Shown here: positions 58,011 to 64,000 of the stretch, piece after piece
How positions within the stretch are numbered: position 1 is the first letter of the stretch
Layout: each line of letters opens with the position of its first letter
Source of the DNA: Polynucleobacter sp. AP-Titi-500A-B4
GTDB taxonomy: Bacteria; Pseudomonadota; Gammaproteobacteria; Burkholderiales; Burkholderiaceae
Direction of reading: 5' to 3'
Length of the DNA stretch: 64,000 bases
Assembly: GCF_018688095.1 (NCBI RefSeq)
Contig: NZ_CP061311.1
Coordinates: 804,861 to 868,860, forward strand
Position numbers and translations under genes: made by a program
The notes under the pieces: model-generated
Databases searched by the model: none
What the model was told of the DNA's origin: nothing
What the model saw: the letters and a program-made list of their open reading frames with translations, nothing else

Positions 58011-59189
58011 TTAGCTAAAAGCTTGAATGCCGGTTTGTGCACGACCTAAAATGAGGGCGTGAATATCGTGAGTGCCTTCATAGGTGTTCACCACTTCTAA
58101 ATTCATCATATGGCGGACTACGCCATACTCATCAGAGATGCCATTGCCTCCGTGCATATCGCGTGCCATACGCGCAATGTCTAGCGACTTACCGCAAGAG
58201 TTGCGTTTCATGATGGAGGTAATTTCTGGGGCAGCGATACCTTCGTCCTTCATGCGACCCAAACGCAAGCAGCCCTGTAATCCAAGTGCAATCTCGGTTT
58301 GCATATCAGCCAATTTCTTTTGAATCAGTTGATTGGCAGCCAATGGCTTGCCAAACTGTTTGCGATCCATGGTGTATTGGCGCGCAGCTTGCCAGCACCA
58401 TTCAGCAGCACCTAATGCGCCCCAAGAAATTCCGTAACGCGCAGAATTTAAGCAGGTGAATGGACCTTTGAGACCTGTGACTTCAGGGAATTCATTTTCA
58501 GTGGGGACGAATACTTCATCCATCACGATTTCACCGGTGATAGAAGCGCGTAAACCCATCTTGCCGCTGATCTTTGGAGCGCTTAAGCCCTTCATGCCTT
58601 TTTCAAGGATGTAGCCGCGAATCACGCCTTCATCATTCTTAGCCCACACTACAAAGACATCGGCAATCGGTGCATTGGAGATCCACATCTTGGAGCCTGT
58701 TAAAGAAAATCCACCAGGAACTTTCTTTGCACGTGTAATCATGCCGCCTGCATCAGAGCCATAGTTTGGTTCAGTTAAACCAAAACAACCAATCCATTCA
58801 CCAGTAGCTAATTTAGGCAGATATTTTTGTTTTTGGGCTTCAGAGCCAAATTCATTAATCGGCACCATCACTAAAGAGGACTGCACGCTCATCATGGAGC
58901 GGTAACCAGAATCGACGCGCTCGATTTCACGAGCAATTAATCCGTACGAAACATAATTTAAATTTGCGCCACCATACTCTTCTGGAATCGTGATGCCCAA
59001 GAGACCAAGTTCACCCATCTCGCGAAAGATGGAGGGGTCAGTGGTTTCATTGCGGTAAGCATCTAAAATGCGGGGCATCAAACGACCCTGAGCATATTCC
59101 GCAGCAGCATCGCGGATCATTCGCTCTTCTTCGCTTAGCTGGGTATCTAGTAATAAGGGGTCTTCCCAATTAAAACTGGCTTTACTCAT
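58011..59189 (-). CDS. gcdH: Acyl-CoA dehydrogenase, glutaryl-CoA dehydrogenase type
   Basis: A 392-residue FAD enzyme. Family marks: LSEEERMIRDAAAEYAQGRLMPR at the N-terminus (shortened), CFGLTEPNYGSDAGGM at the FAD site and VNTYEGTHDIHALILGRA with the catalytic glutamate. The closest match in style is glutaryl-CoA dehydrogenase, which oxidises and decarboxylates glutaryl-CoA in lysine and aromatic breakdown; short-chain acyl-CoA dehydrogenases are close in sequence. It is the only minus-strand gene here and has no partner. Confidence 0.9.
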   Translation of the reverse strand: MSKASFNWEDPLLLDTQLSEEERMIRDAAAEYAQGRLMPRILDAYRNETTDPSIFREMGELGLLGITIPEEYGGANLNYVSYGLIAREIERVDSGYRSMMSVQSSLVMVPINEFGSEAQKQKYLPKLATGEWIGCFGLTEPNYGSDAGGMITRAKKVPGGFSLTGSKMWISNAPIADVFVVWAKNDEGVIRGYILEKGMKGLSAPKISGKMGLRASITGEIVMDEVFVPTENEFPEVTGLKGPFTCLNSARYGISWGALGAAEWCWQAARQYTMDRKQFGKPLAANQLIQKKLADMQTEIALGLQGCLRLGRMKDEGIAAPEITSIMKRNSCGKSLDIARMARDMHGGNGISDEYGVVRHMMNLEVVNTYEGTHDIHALILGRAQTGIQAFS

Positions 59190-59284
59190 GGTTCTCGTCG
59201 TCCTATGGATTGTTTTCTGCCCGCCTCCTGCGTAAGTCCAAGAATGCGGATATTCTTCTTTCTATTATCCATTTTTCTAGACTT

Positions 59285-59995
59285 ATGGACTCGCCAAGAC
59301 GACACCATCGCTATTACGACCTGATTCTGGCTGCCTTTGTGGTTGTGCTGCTGTGCTCGAACTTTATCGGGGCTGGTAAAGCGGCTGTCGTCAACCTGCC
59401 TTATTTTGGTGAATTGACTTTTGGTGGCGGTATTTTATTTTTCCCGATTGCCTATTTCTTTGGCGATATCCTCACTGAAGTCTATGGCTATGCTTATGAC
59501 CGGCGCGCTGTTTGGGCGGGGTTTGCAGCTTTGGCTTTTGCAGCCATCATGGCGCAGATTGTGATTGCTTTGCCAGTCGCACCTGGGGCGTACATGGCCA
59601 ATTATCAGCATGGTCTAGAGACTGTTTTTGGAAATTCATGGCGCATTGCGCTGGCCTCGATGTTTTCTTTCTGGTGCGGTAGTTTTACCAATAGTTTCGT
59701 ATTGGCCAAGATGAAGATTTGGACTCAAGGTCGATTTTTGTGGATGCGCACGATCGGCTCTACGGCAGTGGGTGAGTTAGTCGATTCATCCTTCTTTTAC
59801 ATGCTGGCCTTCTATGGCATTTGGCAAACCCATGAAATCATCCAAGTCGCTCTAGCCCAATACGCACTCAAAACGGCTTGGGAGGTCTTGGCAACACCCT
59901 TGACCTACTGGATTGTCAATTTCCTCAAGCGTAAAGAAAACGAGGATTACTACGATATTCACACGAATTTCACACCATTTCGGGTCAAAGTCTAA
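59285..59995 (+). CDS. yhhQ: Queuosine precursor transporter, YhhQ family
   Basis: A 236-residue inner-membrane protein with about six helices, VUT/YhhQ family. Marks: LCSNFIGAGKAA, ILFFPIAYFFGDILTEVYGY and FWCGSFTNSFVLAKMKIWTQG, shortened where long. It imports 7-cyano-7-deazaguanine or 7-aminomethyl-7-deazaguanine. The ATG at 59285 was chosen because the family starts close to it; there is no clear Shine-Dalgarno and the 95 bases before it carry only a weak hairpin. No preQ1 riboswitch could be recognised. Confidence 0.9.
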   Translation: MDSPRRHHRYYDLILAAFVVVLLCSNFIGAGKAAVVNLPYFGELTFGGGILFFPIAYFFGDILTEVYGYAYDRRAVWAGFAALAFAAIMAQIVIALPVAPGAYMANYQHGLETVFGNSWRIALASMFSFWCGSFTNSFVLAKMKIWTQGRFLWMRTIGSTAVGELVDSSFFYMLAFYGIWQTHEIIQVALAQYALKTAWEVLATPLTYWIVNFLKRKENEDYYDIHTNFTPFRVKV

Positions 59996-60006
59996 GCAAG
60001 ACCTGA

Positions 60007-60029
60007 TTTAGAGCTTTCCCAGCTCTAAA
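60007..60029 (+). other. Hairpin after yhhQ, first stem-loop of the ABC-F leader
   Basis: TTTAGAGCT and AGCTCTAAA form a perfect 9-bp stem with a TTCCC loop. No T-run follows, so it is a weak terminator candidate. It lies just after yhhQ and about 77 bases before the ABC-F start. Confidence 0.5.
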
Positions 60030-60050
60030 CCGTTAAAATAATGGTCTTTG

Positions 60051-60066
60051 CCCCTAATGCTAGGGG
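60051..60066 (+). other. Second stem-loop in the leader of the ABC-F gene
   Basis: CCCCTA and TAGGGG form a perfect 6-bp stem around ATGC, ending 39 bases before the GTG start. ABC-F genes are sometimes regulated by attenuation in the 5' leader. No T-run or leader peptide could be seen, so this stays a structural note. Confidence 0.45.
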
Positions 60067-60105
60067 TATCTGTTGAATTGAATTTCAGAAAGCTAGAAAA
60101 CATCC

Positions 60106-61713
60106 GTGCTGTCCGCATCTAATATCACCATGCAGTTTGGGGCAAAGCCCCTGTTTGAAAATATTTCCGTGAAGTTTGGCGGTGGTAATCGCTATGGCCT
60201 CATTGGGGCAAACGGTTGCGGCAAATCCACTTTCATGAAAATCCTTGGCGGTGAGTTAGAGCCAACCAGCGGCAACGTAAGCTTGGATCCTGGTATTCGT
60301 TTAGGTAAGTTACGTCAAGATCAGTTTGCTTATGAAGATGTGCGTGTGCTTGATGTGGTGATGATGGGTCACGAAGAGATGTGGAAAGCAGCCGCAGAAC
60401 GCGATGCGATCTACGCAAACCCAGATGCTACTGATGAAGACTACATGAAGGCTGCAGAGCTCGAAGGGAAGTATGCTGAATACGGTGGCTATACCGCCGA
60501 AGCAAAAGCAGGTGAGTTATTGTTGGGAATTGGTATTCCGATTGAGCAGCACAATGGCCCGATGAGCAACGTCGCCCCAGGTTGGAAATTGCGCGTATTA
60601 CTTGCCCAGGCTTTGTTTTCTGATCCAGATGTCTTATTGCTCGATGAGCCAACTAATAACTTGGATATTCACTCCATTCATTGGTTAGAAGACATTCTCA
60701 ATGAGATCAAGAGCACGATCATCATCATTTCCCATGATCGCCACTTCCTCAATGAGGTCTGTACACACATGGCGGATATGGACTATGGAACACTCAAAGT
60801 CTATCCTGGTAATTACGATTCATACATGCTTGCATCTGTGCAGGCGCGCACACAACAGTTAAGCAATAACGTCAAAGCCAAAGAGAAAATTGCTGAATTA
60901 GCGGCTTTCGTTGCACGATTCTCTGCAAATGCTTCTAAAGCACGTCAGGCAACTTCGCGTCAACGTCAGTTAGAGAAAATTGAAGTTGTAGAAGTGAAGC
61001 CATCATCACGTCAAAATCCATTCATTCGTTTTGATACTGAGAAAAAACTGCATAACATGGCGGTTGAGTGCAATGCACTCACTAAAGCGTATGACCGCGT
61101 GATCTTCAAGAACTTCAAGTTGGGTGTTCGTGCTGGTGAAAAGATTGCCATCATTGGTCAAAACGGAGCAGGTAAGACAACATTGCTTAAAACCATTCTT
61201 AGCAAACGCTTTGATGGTATTGCTGCGGATAGCGGTGACGTTAAGTGGGCTGAAAACGCCAACGTTGGCGTGATGCCGCAGGATAATACTGAGATGTTCA
61301 CCAAAGATGAGTTACTCATGGATTGGATGAATAACTGGCGTAACACTGGTGATGATGATCAAGTCATTCGTGGCACCTTGGGTCGCCTCTTGTTCTCTGG
61401 TGACGATATTGGCAAGTCAGTCAAGGTTCTCTCTGGTGGTGAAAAGGGTCGCATGATTTGGGGCAAACTCATGCTCCAGAAATACAACGTGCTGGCAATG
61501 GATGAGCCAACCAATCACATGGATATGGAATCAATTGAGAGCTTGCAGATTGCACTTGAGAAATTTGATGGCACGCTAATCTTTGTTTCTCATGACCGTG
61601 AATTCGTATCTGCTTTAGCGAACCGCATCTTAGAAGTCAAGATGGATGGCACCGTGGTGGATTACTCGGGTACTTATGAAGAGTATTTACGTAGCCAAGA
61701 ATTGACTGGCTAA
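60106..61713 (+). CDS. ybiT: ABC-F family ATP-binding protein, YbiT-like
   Basis: A 535-residue cytosolic protein with two ATP-binding cassettes and no membrane part. Walker A motifs are GANGCGKST and GQNGAGKTT; the second signature is LSGGEKGR, while the first is the degenerate APGWKLRVLLAQAL typical of YbiT. DEPTNNLDI and DEPTNHMDM are the Walker B regions. ABC-F proteins act on the ribosome to rescue or tune translation. The start is GTG at 60106; the Shine-Dalgarno is weak. Confidence 0.93.
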   Translation: MLSASNITMQFGAKPLFENISVKFGGGNRYGLIGANGCGKSTFMKILGGELEPTSGNVSLDPGIRLGKLRQDQFAYEDVRVLDVVMMGHEEMWKAAAERDAIYANPDATDEDYMKAAELEGKYAEYGGYTAEAKAGELLLGIGIPIEQHNGPMSNVAPGWKLRVLLAQALFSDPDVLLLDEPTNNLDIHSIHWLEDILNEIKSTIIIISHDRHFLNEVCTHMADMDYGTLKVYPGNYDSYMLASVQARTQQLSNNVKAKEKIAELAAFVARFSANASKARQATSRQRQLEKIEVVEVKPSSRQNPFIRFDTEKKLHNMAVECNALTKAYDRVIFKNFKLGVRAGEKIAIIGQNGAGKTTLLKTILSKRFDGIAADSGDVKWAENANVGVMPQDNTEMFTKDELLMDWMNNWRNTGDDDQVIRGTLGRLLFSGDDIGKSVKVLSGGEKGRMIWGKLMLQKYNVLAMDEPTNHMDMESIESLQIALEKFDGTLIFVSHDREFVSALANRILEVKMDGTVVDYSGTYEEYLRSQELTG

Positions 61714-61743
61714 GCAATTAGCTAAGAATAAAGTTTTACAAAC

Positions 61744-61772
61744 AATAAGCCTGCGAATTACGCGGGCTTATT
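61744..61772. terminator. Bidirectional terminator overlapping the end of the DUF1289 gene
   Basis: AATAAGCCTGCG pairs with CGCGGGCTTATT over 12 bp with one G-T wobble, and a 5-base AATTA loop. The minus-strand stop codon TAA of the DUF1289 gene (61758-61760) lies inside the loop, so the last codons of that gene form half of the stem. It separates two convergent genes. Confidence 0.85.
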
Positions 61773-62024
61773 TTCTTTGGCCTGTCGCTGAAAGCGAGTG
61801 GCAGTGCCATCTTCGCGGATGCGTTTCCAGACCGAAGCTTTTTCTTCATCAGAGAAGAAGACCCAATTGCTGACTTCACTGAGAGTGCGACCACAGCCCT
61901 GACAAATCTCATCATAAAGAGTGGTACAGACGCCGATACAAGGCGAGTCGGATTCATCGTCTCCAGTAGAGAGTGAATGTGAGCCATCTTGCGGTGCTTG
62001 ATTGTGATTACTTCCAGAATTCAT
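61758..62024 (-). CDS. DUF1289 domain protein
   Basis: An 88-residue protein with the DUF1289 pattern SPCIGVCTTLYDEICQGCGRTLSEVSNW, given in shorter pieces here: SPCIGVC, CQGCGRTL and NWVFFSDEEK. The four cysteines suggest a small metal site. Function is unknown; many proteobacteria keep it as a fusion or neighbour of other enzymes. Its start overlaps the end of the GNAT gene upstream by 4 bases, and its end forms part of the terminator. Confidence 0.86.
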   Translation of the reverse strand: MNSGSNHNQAPQDGSHSLSTGDDESDSPCIGVCTTLYDEICQGCGRTLSEVSNWVFFSDEEKASVWKRIREDGTATRFQRQAKENKPA

Positions 62025-63181
62025 GGAAGTACTTTAGTCGATTTCAGCGGACTATGCTCGGCAAGCTCATCAACGTATGCGCCAATGCCTTGGTGTTCAC
62101 GTTCAAGGAAGTGCGCAACAGCCTTAGAAAACCTAGGGTCTTGAATGAAATGAGCCGATTGAATAGTGGTGGGTAAAAATCCCCGCGCCATTTTGTGCTC
62201 GCCCTGTGCGCCACCTTCAAAGGTCTGAATGCCTTGAGTAATGCAATATTCAATCGCCTGGTAGTAAGCGGTTTCAAAGTGCAGGCAAGGGATGTGCTCC
62301 AGTGCACCCCAGTATCTGCCATACGCTTTAGAGGATTGTTTATCGACTACGAGCAAAGAGGATGCAATCGAAACTCCATTCCGCTGGGCAATGATGAGGT
62401 GAAGATTTTCAGGGGATCGTTTTACCCACAGCTTGAAGAATGCTTCGCTGAGATAGGGGCTCGAATGATGCTCAAGATAAGTATTTTGGTAACAGTCAAA
62501 AAAGAACTCCCAATCTTGATCAGTTGATTCTTTTCCGGGAACGTGTCTAAATGAAATCGCCTCTCGTGCTACTTGTTCACGTTCTCTACGGATATTCTTG
62601 CGGCGCTTCATGGTTAGCGCAGACAAAAACTGTTCAAAGCTCTGAAAGTCCTGGTTATGCCAATGAAACTGCACCGAGTCTCGCAATAAAAAGCCTTGTG
62701 CCTTAAGTTGTTCTGCTTCAGTAGCCATAGGAAATAGAATGTGAGCAGAAGAGAGGCCATTCTCACTCAACAAGGACTTCAGTCCGCCAATCAGCGCATT
62801 CTGATCTGATTCAGATTTGCAAAGGATGCGCGATCCCTGTACCGGGGTGAAAGGGATGGCGCAAAGAACCTTGGGGTAATAGTTCAAGCCTTGTTGTTCA
62901 TAAGCCTGGGCCCAAGACCAATCAAAAACAAACTCACCATAGGAATGCTGCTTCAAATAGAGTGGCATTGCACCAACTAACTGCTCATCTCGCTTTAAAA
63001 CCAAATGGGCAACTTGCCACCCAGTGGTACCACCAACGCAACCCGTCTCTTCAAGAGCACTTAAGAATTCATGCTTTAGAAAAGGTCCAGCGTCAGGACC
63101 GTGCAGGGCGTTCCACTCTGCTGCAGATACATCTGATAGACGATCTAGGATTTCTATGTGGAGCTTATTGACGCCTGACAC
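62021..63181 (-). CDS. GNAT family acetyltransferase, DUF482 (FemAB-like)
   Basis: A 386-residue protein with a DUF482/FemAB-like double GNAT layout, with HGPDAGPFLKHEFLSALEETG, SAHILFPMATEAE and GFLPTTIQSAHFIQDPRFS. Family members are annotated as peptidogalycan biosynthesis or recognition proteins; function is unproven. The start is GTG at 63181, 2 bases after the gloA stop (63184-63186, TAA on the minus strand), so translation follows gloA directly. Its stop overlaps DUF1289 by 4 bases. Confidence 0.85.
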   Translation of the reverse strand: MSGVNKLHIEILDRLSDVSAAEWNALHGPDAGPFLKHEFLSALEETGCVGGTTGWQVAHLVLKRDEQLVGAMPLYLKQHSYGEFVFDWSWAQAYEQQGLNYYPKVLCAIPFTPVQGSRILCKSESDQNALIGGLKSLLSENGLSSAHILFPMATEAEQLKAQGFLLRDSVQFHWHNQDFQSFEQFLSALTMKRRKNIRREREQVAREAISFRHVPGKESTDQDWEFFFDCYQNTYLEHHSSPYLSEAFFKLWVKRSPENLHLIIAQRNGVSIASSLLVVDKQSSKAYGRYWGALEHIPCLHFETAYYQAIEYCITQGIQTFEGGAQGEHKMARGFLPTTIQSAHFIQDPRFSKAVAHFLEREHQGIGAYVDELAEHSPLKSTKVLP

Positions 63182-63183
63182 TG

Positions 63184-63570
63184 TTAGCGTTGAATAAGTT
63201 CAATTTTGTAACCATCAGGATCGGTCACAAAGGCAATGATCGTATCGCCACCAGCAACTGGACCAGCCGCGCGTGTGACATTGCCACCCGCTGCCTTAAT
63301 CTTGTCGCAAGCTGCATAAGCATCTGGCACACCGATGGCAATATGCCCATAGGCTGTACCTAAATCATAAGAATGAACGCCATGGTTATAGGTCAACTCA
63401 ATCTCAGCTTGACCATCGCCATTGCCTTTACCAAAGCCGACAAAAGCTAAGGAATACTTTTGCTCTGGACGCTCAGTAGTGCGCAAAAGATTCATGCCCA
63501 ATACCTTGGTATAGAAATCAATTGAACGCTGGAGGTCACCAACGCGCAGCATCGTGTGCAAGATCATCAT
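63184..63570 (-). CDS. gloA: Lactoylglutathione lyase (glyoxalase I)
   Basis: A 128-residue metalloenzyme that isomerises the glutathione-methylglyoxal hemithioacetal. HTMLRVGDLQRSIDFYTKVLGM at the start, shortened, carries the first metal His; AEIELTYNHG, YGHIAIGVPD and DPDGYKIELIQ carry the others and the catalytic Glu. Typical length. It is in a minus-strand run with the ETF-QO gene upstream (3-base gap) and GNAT downstream. Confidence 0.95.
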   Translation of the reverse strand: MMILHTMLRVGDLQRSIDFYTKVLGMNLLRTTERPEQKYSLAFVGFGKGNGDGQAEIELTYNHGVHSYDLGTAYGHIAIGVPDAYAACDKIKAAGGNVTRAAGPVAGGDTIIAFVTDPDGYKIELIQR

Positions 63571-63573
63571 GGT

Positions 63574-64000
63574 TTACATTGCTCCGTAATTAGGGCCACC
63601 ACCACCTTCAGGTGTTATCCAAACAATATTTTGGCTTGGGTCTTTAATGTCACAGGTTTTGCAATGCACGCAGTTCTGTGAATTGATTTGTAAACGGGGC
63701 TGACCATCCGCTTCTACGTATTCATATACGCCAGCAGGGCAGTAGCGTTGCTCTGGACCTGCGTAGGTTTTGAGGTTCAGGCTCACGGGAATGGCGGCAT
63801 CCTTTAAGGTGAGATGAACTGGTTGATTCTCAGCATGGTTCGTATTGGAGATAAACACGGATGAGAGGCGGTCAAAAGTAATCTTCCCATCTGGCTTTGG
63901 GTAGTCGATCGGCTTGTGCTGAGCTGCTGGCTCTAGGCATTCATGATCGGCATGCTTGAGGTGAATGGTCCATGGCATATTGCCACCCAAGACCTTCTGC
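63574..64000 (-). CDS. etfD: Electron transfer flavoprotein-ubiquinone oxidoreductase, C-terminal part
   Basis: The gene is cut by the window end, so only about 142 C-terminal residues remain. The ferredoxin-like domain has CVHCKTCDIKDPSQNI, which binds the [4Fe-4S] cluster, preceded by RYCPAGVYEY, and the end GPNYGAM is typical of the enzyme. ETF-QO passes electrons from acyl-CoA dehydrogenases, such as the one at 58011-59189, to the quinone pool. The frame continues unbroken to the window edge. Confidence 0.93.
   Translation of the reverse strand, partial: QKVLGGNMPWTIHLKHADHECLEPAAQHKPIDYPKPDGKITFDRLSSVFISNTNHAENQPVHLTLKDAAIPVSLNLKTYAGPEQRYCPAGVYEYVEADGQPRLQINSQNCVHCKTCDIKDPSQNIVWITPEGGGGPNYGAM

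Noticed and set aside
59190..59284. preQ1 riboswitch before yhhQ
   Set aside because: A riboswitch would suit a queuosine precursor transporter, but only a weak 6-bp hairpin is visible and none of the preQ1 consensus elements could be found.
1..64000. tRNA genes, CRISPR arrays, insertion sequences, integrases, phage genes
   Set aside because: No gap is long enough to hide more than a short RNA, no regularly spaced repeats were seen, and no protein resembles a transposase, integrase or phage product.

Overview
The window looks like a stretch of chromosome from a betaproteobacterium of the order Burkholderiales, most likely Polynucleobacter or a close relative. This rests on the gene order asd-fimV-truA-trpF-trpB-trpA-accD-folC-dedD-cvpA-purF-metZ, on betaproteobacterial families (DUF2863, DUF3429, DUF4936, a phasin, a leuC-entericidin-leuD arrangement), on moderate base composition and on very tight gene packing. 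The genus is an inference from overall style, not from a search. No tRNA, rRNA, insertion sequence, phage gene or CRISPR array was seen. No gene-free stretch exceeds 300 bases; the longest is about 211 bases (3024-3234) and carries the phasin promoter.

Region 1 (1-17066) is mixed core and catabolic metabolism: the tail of a Bug-type solute-binding protein, a UbiD decarboxylase with its UbiX flavin prenyltransferase, a phasin, an EamA exporter, a PBP7-like endopeptidase and an IclR regulator. A long minus-strand series follows: pyrD, the N-degron transferases bpt and aat, a Nudix hydrolase, a pabB-pabC fusion, a cyclophilin, a DsbA-fold isomerase, rarA, DUF3429, 3-hydroxyacyl-CoA dehydrogenase, a YfcG-like GST and an aminotransferase.

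Region 2 (17175-31241) holds yaaA-DUF2863, a secreted MliC-like protein, and a TCA block: mdh diverging from a GntR/UTRA regulator, then sdhCDABE and gltA. leuC, a small entericidin-like lipoprotein, leuD, leuB and asd follow. A perfect 14-bp palindrome overlaps the predicted -10 of the GntR gene and lies next to the mdh promoter. A four-tract G-run motif on the minus strand lies just upstream of sdhC.

Region 3 (31251-43331) is the conserved fimV-to-metZ biosynthetic run plus a methyltransferase gene.

Region 4 (43338-58009) is the most distinctive part, a sulfur-oxidation locus. modC and modB (molybdate import, without modA) diverge from an ArsR-type regulator with cysteines placed as in SqrR/BigR persulfide sensors. 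Downstream are soxC-soxD-soxY-soxZ-soxA-soxX, an intrinsic terminator, soxB, a secreted DsrE-like protein, a SoxH-like metallo-hydrolase, a small cytochrome c, one full-length and two half-length YeeE/YedE transporters, a DUF442 sulfur-transferase-like protein, a thioesterase and mnmH (tRNA 2-selenouridine synthase). Together these would import thiosulfate, oxidise it in the periplasm on SoxYZ, pass electrons to c-type cytochromes, supply molybdenum to SoxC and handle persulfide stress. It combines a Sox pathway with parts of a BigR/Blh-type persulfide operon.

Region 5 (58011-64000) holds glutaryl-CoA-type acyl-CoA dehydrogenase, a YhhQ queuosine-precursor transporter, a YbiT-like ABC-F protein behind a two-hairpin leader, DUF1289, a GNAT/DUF482 protein, glyoxalase I and the C-terminal end of ETF-ubiquinone oxidoreductase, cut by the window edge.
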